64,000 nucleotides of DNA from Ovis canadensis (taxonomy: Eukaryota; Chordata; Mammalia; Artiodactyla; Bovidae). The notes below the pieces were generated by a model that saw only the letters and a list, made by a program, of their open reading frames with translations, made no database searches and was not told the origin of the DNA. The stretch covers positions 1,138,501-1,202,500 of the forward strand of contig NC_091247.1 in the NCBI RefSeq assembly GCF_042477335.2. Reading direction: 5' to 3'. Numbering within the stretch: the stretch's first letter is position 1; every line of letters starts with the position of its first letter. This document shows positions 1 to 10,746 of the stretch, in pieces. The position numbers were made by a program, and so were the translations under genes.

Positions 1-22
1 GTCGGACACGACTGAGCGATAA
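1..22 (+). mobile_element. Right end of a BovB/Bov-A type element
   Basis: The first bases match the 3' terminus seen at the end of the long BovB copy near 19900 (a GTCGGACAYGACTGAGCGA-type tail). Only the last about 20 bases lie inside the window, so the family cannot be decided between BovB and a Bov-A SINE. Confidence 0.5.
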
Positions 23-39
23 CGCTTTCACTTTTATCT

Positions 40-480
40 TTGTCTGAGTGCGTGTATGTCTGAGTCTTTCACTTTTATCTTTGTCTGAGTGCGTGTGTCT
101 GCGTGAGGGAGTCTGCGTGTGTATGTGTGTCTGAGAGTGTGTCTGAGAGTGTGTGTGTCTGAATGTGTGCATCTGACTGAATGTGACTGCGTCTCCGTGT
201 CTGCCTGTGTGTGAATCGGCGTGTGCCCCTGTGCTGTATAAGTGTGTGTCTGAGTGACCGTGTCTGTGTGTCTCAGTGAGTGTATGTATGTGTGCGTGTG
301 TGTCTATGTGTGTGCGGATGAGTGTGTGCCTGTGTGGTGTGTGTCTGAGTGACTGTGTGTGTGTGGCTCAGTGAGTTTCTGAGTGAGGTCTTCATCTGAG
401 TGACTTGTGTGTTTGTGTGTGTGTCTGAATCGGTTCCGTGTGTCTGAGTGTGTCTGAATGAGTGTGTGAGCACACACACG
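40..480. repeat. TG-rich simple sequence with GTGTCTGAGTG-like units
   Basis: An irregular tract made of TGTG runs and repeated GTCTGAGTG motifs. It gives open frames on the - strand that are rich in His and Thr, which is a composition effect. No gene is seen between it and the lipocalin promoter. Confidence 0.75.
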
Positions 481-943
481 TGTGTCCGTGTGTCCATGTG
501 TGTGTCTGTCTTGGTCCCCCCCTCACGTCTGATCCACCGCTGATCTGTGTGGAGCAGAAAGGGGACGTCGAAGTGCCCACTTACAGCGCGTCTTGTCAGG
601 AGCACACGCACCCGCTTAGCTGCATGCTTGTAGTCACGCAGTGGTTGGCGCTGAATCTGAGGTTGAGAAGCCGCTCAGGGGCATTCTCTGACGCGACCCA
701 CATCCTCCCTGGCAGGGAGCGTGTCACCCTGGCGCTGGCATCGCGAGGTTCTCTCACCTGGCCCAGCCCAGCCTCCAGCCTGGGCAGCCCTGTGATGGCT
801 CGAGGTGCTCAGCGTGGGTTGTTCGGCAGCATCAACAATAGTGACCTTTACCTGCTCCACCGCAGAACTGGCCACAGGTTATGGCCAGGAAGGGATTGGT
901 TGACGGTCTCTGCCAAGTTCCGCGGGGACCCTGGGCCGTGGGA

Positions 944-952
944 CATAAAAGG
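944..952 (+). promoter_or_regulatory. TATA box of the LCN1-like gene
   Basis: CATAAAAGG lies 80-90 bases upstream of the lipocalin start codon, which would place transcription start near 975 and give a 5' UTR of about 55 bases. A TATA box fits a strongly tissue-restricted secretory gene. Confidence 0.6.
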
Positions 953-1031
953 CCGCTGCCTGAGTGGCTGGCACAGCCTCTCTGCACCCAGTGAGCGGCC
1001 TGTTGGTGGCTGTGCATCCAGACCCCAGGAG

Positions 1032-3542
1032 ATGAGGGCCCTGCTCTTGACCCTTGGCCTCGTCGCCTCCCTGCAGGCCCAGGATGCTCTGGTCTTGGAC
1101 AGCTGGACTGAGGATGTGAGGCTCAGATGGAGCTGGGGCAGCTGGAGGGGCCCCTGGGAGAGGCACCAATCCTTGCCCCCGAGGCTGTGGTTAAACTGAG
1201 CGACGGGGGTCTGAGAAAAATGGGCCTGGGTGCCCATAGTCCCGGGGGCCCTGTGGGGCTGGAGCCCACCTGGGGTGGGTCTGGCGAGGGTGCCGGGCAT
1301 CTGCTGAGGGTGGGAGGCAGGAGATGCACGGTGCTCCAGTCTGGGGGTGTGGCAGAGTCCGGGGCTGCTGAGCGGGGCAGGGGTGCTGGGCCTGAGCCCT
1401 GACGGCAGGCAGCTCTCTCCAGGTGTCAGGAAAGTGGTATCTGAAGGCCGTGACCACAGACCAGGACGTTCCCGGGAAGAATCAGGAGTCGGTGACGGCC
1501 ATGACCTTCAGCGTCCTGGAGGGGGGCGACCTGGAGGCCAAAGTCACGTTGCGGTGAGAGCCGCCTCCCACCTCCCTGTGGACCCCTCCCCACAGCAGGA
1601 GAGCAGTGTCGGGGCATGGGCAGCCCACACTGGGGTCCGTCCCTACTCCTCAAATGACGCTCAGCCCTGGACAGCTTTGAGGGGCCACTGCCTTACTGGG
1701 GACCCTGTGCAGGGACAGGTCCCAGATGGGTGAGTGGCGGGGCAGGGCTGGGAGGCCTGAGCAGCTGCCGTGTGAGATGCTGAAGGCCCCTCGGTGCCTG
1801 GATTCGGCAGGAGATGTGCCATGTTCCCGGGGTTGCCTCGGGCCCAGGTCTGCCGGCAGCTGTGGTGGAGCGGGGCACACGGTGCCCGGGCTGGGCTGGG
1901 CTTCCAAGGTGGCCGTACCCCGGGCATCAGCAGGGCATGGCTTCTGTGTCCTAGGGTTGACGGTCAGTGCCAGGAGACGGGCCTGGTCCTGGAGCAAACC
2001 AACGATCCCGGTAGATACACGGCCTGTGAGTCCTGGAGCCCCAGGATGGGGCAGGGGGGAGGTGGGTCCCAGCACATTTCTGGGGGTGAGCGTTCAGCCA
2101 GAGAAGCCCCACTCCTTTCTGCGCCCCCTTAAGTGCCCAGGGACTCCTCCCACCGGTCAGTCTGCCTGAGAGGTGAGAACAGCTGACGCCGTGTCCAGGT
2201 GTGATGGACTCATCCAGAGGGGCTGGCCGGTCCGAGCTCCTGCTGGAGCAGAGCTGAAGCTCCCCCGGCTCTAGCCTCTTTGGACCCCCTGAAGCCCCTG
2301 GGATCCGCCCACTGGGTGACCACCTCCTGGGCAGGGCCTCTCCTGGGAGCTGGGGGCCCAGGGCCTGGGGGTCTGGCCGGGGTGGAGACCCTGGGCAGGC
2401 AGTCCTGGAGGGGCCTGGTTGCTCAGGACCGTGTGCCGCCCTCCGCAGATGGGGGCAAACGCGAGGTGTTCATCTTGCCGTTGTGGGCGCAAGACCACTT
2501 CATCCTGTACTGCGAAGGCGAGCTGGGCGGACGGCAGATCCGCGTGGCGAGGCTTCTGGGTGAGGGTCCCACGTCCCAGCCCCGCAAAGCCCCTCCTGCC
2601 CCCTTTCCCTGTGCCTTCTGCTCAGGAGAAGCCCCCGAGGAAGCAGCAGGTCCCACGTTGCGGCTCGGTGTCCGTGGGGGACGCTGCGGGCGCAGGATGC
2701 CAGCGTCAGTGTTGGGGCGGGCCTGGCCGCTCACCAGGCAACTCCCTGTGGCATCACCCTTGGCTCCGCTCCTCGGGGGTGCCTTCGGTGGGAGAGCCCG
2801 AGTGGGAAGGAAATTCCAGCTCCTGGGGCTTCATTACGGGGACGAGGCTCAGGCAGGCATTGGAGCGTCAGGACCTTCCTGCCCGTGGGCAGGAGGTCCC
2901 ACGGGTCACGGAGGGTCCCTGTGGCCAGGAGCAGAGTGGGCGTCAGCTCAGGGGCTGGCATGGACTCCCTCCTGGGCAGACCTTCCATCCTCAGGGCGTT
3001 TGCCGAGGGCAATTCCTACCCCGCTGAGGCCGGCTGCGTGGGTGCCCCATGCCCCCGAGACTCCTGGGCGGACCTGTTTCTCCAGCCTGGCTCTCCGCCC
3101 GGCCCAGGGTCTGTGGGTCCAGCCCTCTGGCCAGGGCGGCCGCTCACTCTCTGGCCCGAGGCGGCCACTTGCCCCCCAGGCCAGGACCGAGGTGGCCACT
3201 CTTGGTTGTACCCTTCACCCCCCTGTCCATCTTCTGGTTTCACCGACAGGAAGAAACCCGGAGAACAGCCCAGAGGCCTGGGAGGAATTCACGGAGTTCG
3301 CAAAAGCCAAAAAGTTGAACCTGAAGATCTTCAGGCCCCTGCAGAGCGGTGAGAAGCCCACAGGCGCTGGCTGCTGGCTGGTGCCCGCGGCGGGGCCGTC
3401 CTCGCTGGGGTCCTCGCTCTGTCCTCGCTGGGGTCACGTGACATTCTGGCTGACGGAGGAGCCCTGGGCTAAGGGATTCCCTGGGGTCTTCTGAAATGTG
3501 CTTCCTTTTTCTACAGAAACTTGCTCTCCCAGAGGAAACTAG
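1032..3542 (+). CDS. LCN1: Tear lipocalin-like secreted carrier (LCN1)
   Basis: A small secreted lipocalin that, by family, binds lipids and other hydrophobic ligands in tears and lingual gland secretions. Six coding exons can be placed: 1032-1115, 1423-1553, 1955-2025, 2449-2559, 3250-3348 and 3517-3542. All have GT and AG borders and matching phases, giving 173 residues (human about 176). Residues 1-17 form a signal peptide ([17 protein letters not shown]). The G31-K32-W33 lipocalin motif opens strand A. C77 and C168 are placed to form the family disulfide. Exon 4 holds the [11 protein letters not shown] segment, and the C-terminus ETCSPRGN mirrors human ETCSPGSD. The residue split between exons 3 and 4 is Tyr, where human LCN1 has Asp and human OBP2A has Tyr. 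A TATA box lies upstream and a non-coding exon 7 follows. No defect is visible. The assignment rests on remembered human LCN1; a close paralogue is the main alternative. Confidence 0.87.
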
Positions 3543-4219
3543 GGTGAGTGAACAGCTGTAGAACACACTCGGGGTCTTGGGGTCCCTGGGGCTTTGAGCA
3601 ACCATATGGTCGACCCCCAAGGCCTGCTCCCGCCTGGCAGGAGACCCAACCTGGGCCAGGTGGGTGGGGCATCTGCTCCTGGGCTCACCCGGCCCCTGGC
3701 AGCGCCTTCTGACGGGCTCAGAGTGTCAGTCCTGGGCAGTGGGGAAACCCCTTTGCAGGGGGCAGGCCGTCTGCTTCTTGGTGCCCCTGGCCCCCGTGTG
3801 CGTGCCAGCAGGTGTGAAGTCCCTCCTCATCCCCATGGGTCACCGTGACTGTTTCCCAGTGAGCTGCTTAGAAGGCCTGGAGCTGGGGCGCCCCACGCAG
3901 AAAGCCCCGACCCCCGGGTCCCTCACCGGCGGTGGGTCCCTTGGGAGGGTGGTCTCAGCCAGCAGCGTGCCCAAGGTTACCTGCCCAGGTGTGAGCAGAG
4001 TCCGAGTCCAGAATGCTGTCACGCTCCTCCTCTGCCCTCGCTGGCTCGAGGTCGCTTTCTCACACTTCCACACGTGGGCTTGGACCTGAAGGCACCCCAA
4101 AGGAAGGTCCCTCTTCGCTTGCCCAGAGCTCCCTGAGGGCCCCCTGCCCCCTGCCGCAGCACTCGGAGCACGCTCCCCCTCCCCGGTCCTGGCATCATGA
4201 CCCGCCCCCTCCTCTGCAG

Positions 4220-4390
4220 GGCAGGGGGCACCGAGGCGCCACGGCGGCCCCCCGGCAGCGCCTCCAGGAGTGTCCGCCCTGCAGGACGAGGAAGGAGCCC
4301 TGTTCCTGGGACCCGGGCCGCTGCACCCCCTCCCTCCCAGCTCCCCACCCCTCTCCTGGCTTCAAATAAAGACTTTCAGCGTCCCCGGTG
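4220..4390 (+). other. LCN1: Non-coding last exon (3' UTR) of the LCN1-like gene
   Basis: The stop codon exon ends at a GTGAGT donor at 3544. A CTCTGCAG acceptor at 4219 opens a final exon that carries the poly(A) signal. The same layout recurs in the second lipocalin (13299-13480), and the bases around both poly(A) signals are nearly identical. Confidence 0.65.
4365..4370 (+). terminator. AATAAA poly(A) signal of the LCN1-like gene
   Basis: AATAAA sits in the context CTGGCTTCAAATAAA, the same context as at 13456 in the second lipocalin. Confidence 0.75.
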
Positions 4391-4399
4391 GTTCTGCTT

Positions 4400-5499
4400 G
4401 TCTCTGGGGTCCCTCGGAGGGGGCTGAGGCAGGGAGGGATGTGGGGGCCGGGGTGGGACCCCCAGCCTGTCGGGAGGAGGACCCCAGGTCCGTGCCTGGG
4501 CAGGTCTGGGAAGGCGAGTTACAGCCCCAGAGGCGAATCACCACACGTCAACTTGTTCAGACAGCTTTGGGGGGATTTTTGGTGTTTTCGATAAGATTTA
4601 GAGACTCTGATGGCACCCACGAGGCAGTGAGCTTCGGAGATGAGAGGCAGGGCTCTGACAGCCCTGAGCACAGAGGCTGCTGGGCAGGGCGTGTCGGGGC
4701 TGCGCTGGGGACAGGGTGGCCAGGGGCTGGAGTCGTGGGGCCCTGAATGGGAGAGCCCGATGGGCAGGTGTGAAGCGCGGGCGTGACCGGCCGCTCGGGA
4801 AGGGGAATTGCCTGTGCCCGGCCGCGGCTCCCGGCGGCCAGGATGGCACCGAGCCGACCCACCACACCTGGGCCTGGCTCCCCGGTCTCAGAAGGGAGCC
4901 GGGGTCCTACCCAGCGTCTGAGGGTCTCCACGTGGCAGGCCCTCCGGACGCCCAGCTGGGGACGCAGCGCCAGCCCCGAGGTCATCTGCGGCGGGTGCGA
5001 GTACGCCTCTGGCGCGGTCACTTGGCTTGGCCGCACTCAGGGCTCACAGGGGCCTGCTCAGCTCCAAAGGGCAGCCTGCGGGCATGGGGTTCCCAGACGG
5101 TTCATCTGGGGAGGAGCCCAGAGGGGTTGCACTGCAGCCCCTTCCCCTGGGGGGTCTGCCGGCACCTCTTGTCCATGGCTCGCAGCATCACCCCAGGGTG
5201 GAGCCCAGGAGCTCAGCAGCAAGTTCTTCAAGCCGCCAGGGCACAGGTTTCCTATCAGAACTCTGCCTGCTCCCGGCGGCAGACACAGGGCTGACCTCAG
5301 GTGAGCAGCAGGGAGCCCAGCTATCAGGTCCAAGGCCCTTGGTTCCCTTCCTCCGGGGGCTGGCTGATCTGCAGCACTGGCCCACTGGTCTGCCTCTGGT
5401 GGCTCTCCAACACCTTAAATCAGTGTTTTCCCCTTTTGTCCAGAGTTAGTAATTGCTCCTTGGGGGAGGTGTGGAGCTCTGGGAGGTCCCTTGGCCAGG
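4400..5499. other. Intergenic, GC-rich, no gene seen
   Basis: Open frames occur on both strands but overlap each other and match no family I recognise. No clear repeat is visible. Confidence 0.5.
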
Positions 5500-5512
5500 C
5501 TGGAAGCGGCTC

Positions 5513-5660
5513 AGTTCAGTTCAGTTCAGTCGCTCAGTCGTGTCCGACTCTGTGACCCATGGGCTGCGGCAATCCAGGCCTCCCTGTCCATCACCAACTC
5601 CCAGAGTTTACTCAGACTCGTGTCCTTTGAGTCGGTGATGCCCTCCAGCCATCTCATCCT
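5513..5660 (-). mobile_element. 5'-truncated BovB 3' fragment with target-site duplication
   Basis: About 148 bases match the reverse complement of the BovB 3' end (compare 19760-19917). The 13-base sequence CTGGAAGCGGCTC flanks it exactly at 5500-5512 and 5661-5673. That is a perfect target-site duplication and points to a recent LINE insertion. Confidence 0.88.
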
Positions 5661-6097
5661 CTGGAAGCGGCTCTGCGTTGACTAAAGGAGCCGCACTTCA
5701 CAATCCCGACAGAAGAGGGCGCGCTGACAGGCGGCGAGCGCGGCGCGGCGCCGCTGACGCGCGATGTTCAGGCGGTTTCGAGCACAGAGGCGCGGCGAGG
5801 GGAAAGCAGGAGAGCGTCCTAGGCGGGCTTTCCCTAGAGCCAGACCCTGCACGGGGCTCACTCAGCTGGTTCCCCCTCCCCAGTGTAGGGCGCGGTCGGC
5901 TGAGGACCAGCCTGGCCGTCCCTGCGCTGCTCCCAGCGAGCTTCTGCCCCAGAGGAAGCCCTGGGCGAGGAGTGCCGGGGCCTGCGGTCAGGGCTGCCTC
6001 TGTGCCAGGAAGGACGGGTCTGGAGGTCCTGGGGGCCCTGACATGACGGCTCAGATAACCTAGTCACCGCCCATGGTGTGGACCCTGCTCTTCTTCA

Positions 6098-6648
6098 GTT
6101 CAGTTCAGTTCAGTCGCTCAGTCGTGTCCGACTCTTTGCGACCCCATGAATCGCAGCACTCCAGGCCTCCCTGTCCATCACCATCTCCCGGAGTTCACTC
6201 AAACTCACGTCCATCGAGTCGGTGATGCCATCCAGCCACCTCATCCTCGGTCGTCCCCTTCTCCTCCTGCCCCCAATCCCTCCCAGCATCAGAGTCTTTT
6301 CCAATGAGTCAACTCTTTGCATGAGGTGGCCAAAGTACTGGAGCTTCAGCTTTAGCATCATTCCTTCCAAAGAAATCCCAGGGCTGATCTCCTTTAGGAT
6401 GGACTGGTTGGATCTTCTTGCAGTCCAAGGGACTCTCAAGAGTCTTCTCCAACACCACAGTTCAAAAGCATCAATTCTTCGGCGCTCAGCCTTCTTCACA
6501 GTCCAACTCTCACATCCATACATGACCACAGGAAAAACCATAGCCTTGACTAGACAGACCTTAGTCGGCAAAGCAATGTCTCTGCTTTTGAATATGCTAT
6601 CTAGGTTGGTCATAACTTTCCTTCCAAGGAGTAAGCGTCTTTTCTTAG
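6098..6648 (-). mobile_element. BovB 3' segment (3' half of a 5'-inverted insertion)
   Basis: It reads on the - strand as the BovB C-terminal coding region and 3' end, equivalent to about 19385-19917 of the longer copy. One 167-codon frame is still open (6110-6613) and includes the [13 protein letters not shown] block. It joins directly to an opposite-strand BovB endonuclease segment at about 6650. Confidence 0.85.
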
Positions 6649-6649
6649 G

Positions 6650-7381
6650 TGGAGGTAAAAACGGCAGAATGATCTGTGTTCGTTTCTAAGGTAAACCATC
6701 AATATCACAGTAACCCAAGTCTATGCCTGGCCACTAATGCTGAAGAAGCTGAAGTTGAATGTTTCCATGAAGACCTATAAGACCTTCTAGAACTAACACC
6801 CCCCAAAAATGTCCTTAGCATCCTAGGGGAAAGGAAAAGGAAAGTGAAGTCATTCAGTTGTGTCCAACTCTTTGCAACCCCATGGACTATAGCCTACCAG
6901 GCTCCTCTGTCCATGGGATTCTCCAGGCAAGAGTACTGGAGTGGGTTGCCATTTCTTTGTCCAGGGGATCTTCCTGAACCAGGCATTGAACCCTGGCCTC
7001 CCACATTGCAGGCAGACGCTTTACTGTCTGAGCCACCAGGGAGATGGTTCATCATAGGGGACTGGAATGTAAAAGTAGGAAGTCAAGAGATACCTGGAGT
7101 TACAGGCAAATTTGGCCTTGGAGTACAGAATGAAGCAGGGCAAAGGCTAACAGAGTTTTGCCAAGAAAATGCACTGGTCATAGCAAACACCTCTTCCAAC
7201 AACACAAGAGAAGACTCCACATGGACATCACCAGATGGTCAACACCGAAATCAGATTGATTATATTCTTTGCAGCCGAAGATGGAGAAAGTCTATACAAT
7301 CAGCAAAAAAAAGACTGGGAGTTGACTGTGGCTCAGATCATGAACTCCTTATTGCCAAATTCAGACGTAAATTAAAGAAAG
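6650..7381 (+). mobile_element. BovB endonuclease segment (inverted 5' half), split by a SINE
   Basis: It matches 17340-17838 of the longer BovB copy, including the GDWNVKVGSQE block and the endonuclease block ending SDHELL. A SINE at 6833-7049 interrupts it. Its orientation is opposite to the adjoining 3' segment, as expected from twin priming. Confidence 0.83.
6833..7049 (-). mobile_element. Bov-tA SINE nested in BovB
   Basis: A Bov-A body followed by a tRNA-derived part, read on the - strand. It is flanked by similar 12-base copies, CATCCTAGGGGA (about 6820) and CATCATAGGGGA (about 7050), which fit a target-site duplication with one later change. Confidence 0.8.
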
Positions 7382-7774
7382 CTCTGCTTGCTCCAGGCGG
7401 CGCACACGGGGCTTGTGGGGCGGCACCCCTTCTGCACAGAGCCTGGGGGTCTCTGGGGGTCGTGCTCCCTCCGAGAAGGTGCAACGGACCTCCTGCCTGG
7501 TCCTGCATTGCTCTGGGCTCCAGGTCTTACCCACCAGTGGTCCCAGCAGCCACCCACCTAAAAGCTGCATCGCGGGGTGGGGGCAGGAGGCCGCCCGCGG
7601 GGACCCCAGGCCTCAGTTCTTCGGATTCTCTGCTGCCTGGATCTGAAGGGTTACCTTCCGCTTTGCCTCTGCTCAGAGGAGCCTCTCGGGGTTGCCTCTT
7701 CCTTGATCTCGTCCATCAGTCCTCCTGGAGAACCAGCGTTGGCCTTGTTTACCTATTGTTTTTACCGTCTGTTT

Positions 7775-8010
7775 ACTTGCTCACTTATTTCTGGGCTGCC
7801 CCGGGTCTTTGTTGCTGCGTGAAGGCAGTCCCTGGTTGCATGGAGTGGGGGCTGGTCTCCAGTTGCGGGGGGTGGGCTTCTCATCGCGGAGCACAGGGGG
7901 CTGCGTGGCCCCTGGGCACGTGGGCTTTTCCTGGATCGGGGACACAGCGGTGCCTGCACACCGGCAGCCGGATTCTCACCCACTGGGCACCGGGGAAGCC
8001 CAGCTTGGCT
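7775..8010 (-). mobile_element. CHR-type tRNA-derived SINE
   Basis: The tract reads as the reverse complement of the CHR SINE group (GGGTCTTTGTTGCTGCG, then a CGGATTCTCACCCACTG tRNA-like end). A similar copy is at 31240-31472. Confidence 0.65.
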
Positions 8011-8029
8011 TTAGACGGTGCTTTCTCAC

Positions 8030-10650
8030 ATCTCCTTTGCAGGATTGTGGCTTCTTCGTGTTCGATCCCTCCTCTCTCTGTTCTGGGTTTGCTCTGTGAT
8101 GGTTTTAGCACTCATCTGAACACTCAGTTTGAAACTGAGTCCCTTCGTCAAGCTTCTAATTAAGCTCTATCTGAAACTTTCTTCCCTGTCTTTTCCTGAA
8201 CCGCTCCCCCTCAAGATGGTCGAGTGCAAAAGAACAGGGGGATTGAGGCCCCAAACCAGCTCCCGTGTCCCTGGCTTTTGCCTCCTGGGCCTCCTCTGGT
8301 TCTCGAAGGGTTGGCTCGGGACGTGGTGATTAGGAAGTGAGGAGGAGGAACCAAGAACAACTGTTGGGCCAGGGGACTGGGGACAGTTTAGGCCTGACAC
8401 ACGCGTTAAAGGTGTTTTTACAGGAAGCAGACCCCCCACCAGATGGAAACTGCTGACCACAAGCACGGAGACCCCAGACCCCTGAAACCGTCTGCAGCGC
8501 CGAGCGCAAGCTGTTCACACCTTTGCGGCCCCCTCCCCACGTGGCCTTTGAAGCCTGTCTCCTAACCAGCAGCTCGGGACGGGCTGGGCCCCGGCCCGCC
8601 GTCTCCCCAGGCTGCCGGCCTCCTGAGTGAAGCAGCTTTTCCCTCCCCCAGCTCTTGGCACTTGAGTACCGGCCTTTCGAGCAGCCGAGCGTGGGTTTGG
8701 TGCCGGCCTCGTCAATTACAGGTTCATTTGTTGACTTCATTGTCTGTTTGCTTCCAGTGCAGATTAGGCTGCGGTCAAGGCAGAGATAGTTCGGAAATCG
8801 AGGCTGAGGGGTGGCGGCACTGCTCCACGTGCAGGCGGGCGTCAGCGGCTCCGCGGCTCCAGCACAGCCCGTCGAGAAGGTCATCCTTTCTCCTAGAACT
8901 GCCGTTACACCTTTGTCCAAAAACCCGTGGGCCTCCTGCTGGCGTATGTGCCTGCCTGTCCATCACTCACATGGACCTGCGTCTATAAACATGGGCTGAA
9001 TGGCTTCTTGTCTACCTCGGGGTGGTGGCTCAGAGCCTGCTTGGCCTGCCAGCCTCTGTCCATTTCCCAGCGAACCTCAGCTGGGCTGTGGACCAACCCT
9101 GCCTCTTGGGTGCCCGGTGCCCGGCTGTCCAGGTGTCTTATGACAGTGGGCCAGGCTGAGAGGCCTCTGCAGAAGCCAGGGTATCCCAGGTCCAGGGACA
9201 CCTTGTCTCTCCAGGACGTGGCAGGGGGTACCGTCCTGCCAGGCCCCGGGAGAGGGTCACACAGGCTGGACCTGCCTCCTTGTCTCCTGAAAGGGCACTG
9301 GGCCTGCCCCCTGACCACCTGGGGAGGGCAGGCCTCTGCTCAGTGGCACCTTGGATGGCAATTGTGGTAATTAGTGGGTCCAGCTGAACGTTCAGTTCCG
9401 CCCCCAGAGGGTAGGGTCATGTGAGTGTGTGGTGGCGGGAGGGGGCAAGCCCTGCCCTGTGCGGCACAAACGCGCCTTTGTGGGGGCCCAGGGTTCACCT
9501 GTGGCCCTGGCTGCCTTTTCGGTCAGCCCCGAGTCCCAGGAGGGCATGCCAAGACCAGAACCTCCTCCGTCCCCGGGGAGAGAAGGGGGCCCCGCCCTGG
9601 CCCAGTGCTGTGTCCCCGAGCTGGCTGCTGTGAAATGCAGACAGCTGGACACCGCAGAGAGCGGTCGGACATGGCGAGGGGCTGCCACGAGGGAGCAGGC
9701 CGGACGGCCCCTCTGAGGGTGGGGTCCCCTGTGCCCCCGTGCAGTTGTGGACAAGCGGGCAGGCTCCCCACCCAGGGCTCAGACAGGCGGACAGACACCG
9801 GTGGGGTCATTCAGGCAGGAGCTCCAGGGCAGGGGGTGGGCGGCCCCCAAACACCCCATCCGGGCCTGGGAACTGACGGAAGTGGGCCCGTGAGGTGGGA
9901 CTGGGTTACCGATGGTGAGGCGAGATCGCCCTGCAGCTCAGGGCTGGTGTCTAGACAGACACGTAGGAGAAGGCGTGAGGGGATGGAGTGGAGGGTCGGG
10001 GATTGTGGCCACAAGCCAGGGGCCGCCGGGAGCTGCAGGAGGCAGGAGGGACCCCCCGCCCCAGAGACGGCAGAAGGCCGGCCCTACCGGCACCTGGATC
10101 TCCGACCTGGGGCCTCAGCACTGGGAGGGAATACGCTTCCACCATTCTCAGCCTCCTTCATGTCAGGGGCCCAGAACATGAAAACTGCTCTCCACAGACA
10201 ATCCACAGGGAATGTGACGCAGTTGGGGCGTACCTTGGAGGACTCCCCGAGGAGGCCATGCGGGAGCTGAGCCCTGAATCCTCAAATGGTGCAGAAGGTG
10301 GCAGGCCAGGGGGCCCACAGGGATAACCGCCTGCCAGGGCAGCAAGGCCAGGACTGAGCTGGACGCCTGCCTCCCATTCCTTATCTGCCCTGCTCCCCTG
10401 CGGGTCAGACCTCGGGCTCACGGAAGACCCTGCAGGAGGGGGGAGGTGCGCTCGTAGAGGGTAGCAGGCTGACGGTGAGGCCAGAGGCCCCCTCCCGTCG
10501 CCCCAGCTGCAGGACGGCCCTCCGCCCCCCACAGACCGCGTGGGGCCCTGCAGCTTAATGAGCCGTGGGTGGAAATGACAGGTTCCCTTGCCAGCTGGCC
10601 ACAGAGCGCGGGGGTAGGGGGGCTCTGGGCCAAGCTCCCTGGGACCCTGG
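8030..10650. other. Intergenic stretch upstream of the second lipocalin
   Basis: No exon of a recognised family was found. Several overlapping frames (for example 8330-8920 on - and 9425-10270 on +) are explained by high GC content. Confidence 0.5.
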
Positions 10651-10658
10651 GCTGGGGG

Positions 10659-10665
10659 TACAAAG
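10659..10665 (+). promoter_or_regulatory. Weak TATA-like element of the OBP2-like gene
   Basis: TACAAAG lies 88 bases upstream of the ATG, the same distance as the CATAAAAGG box in the first lipocalin. The central C makes it a weaker TATA match. Confidence 0.4.
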
Positions 10666-10746
10666 GGCGGCTGAGGGAGGGCCCACAGAGCCTCTCGGAG
10701 CCTCAGTGAGAGGACCTGCCTGCGGCGTGAGCCCAGAGCCCCAGAG

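Noticed and set aside
273-611. His/Thr-rich frames in the first 600 bases
   Set aside because: They are a composition effect of TG/CA simple sequence.
462-1199. 245-codon frame ahead of the LCN1-like gene
   Set aside because: It starts in TG-rich repeat, crosses the promoter and includes LCN1 exon 1 only by chance of frame.
2280-3494. 404-codon frame through LCN1 exons 4 and 5
   Set aside because: It reads straight through introns; only the exon parts resemble a lipocalin and the splice sites explain them better.
7960-8010. tRNA gene-like B-box sequences in several SINEs
   Set aside because: They belong to tRNA-derived SINE heads (here and at 31440, 32210, 34620 and 57550) and lack a full cloverleaf.
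9425-10270. 281-codon + strand frame upstream of the OBP2-like gene
   Set aside because: It is Gly/Arg/Pro-rich with no motif, in GC-rich DNA with equally long frames in other phases.
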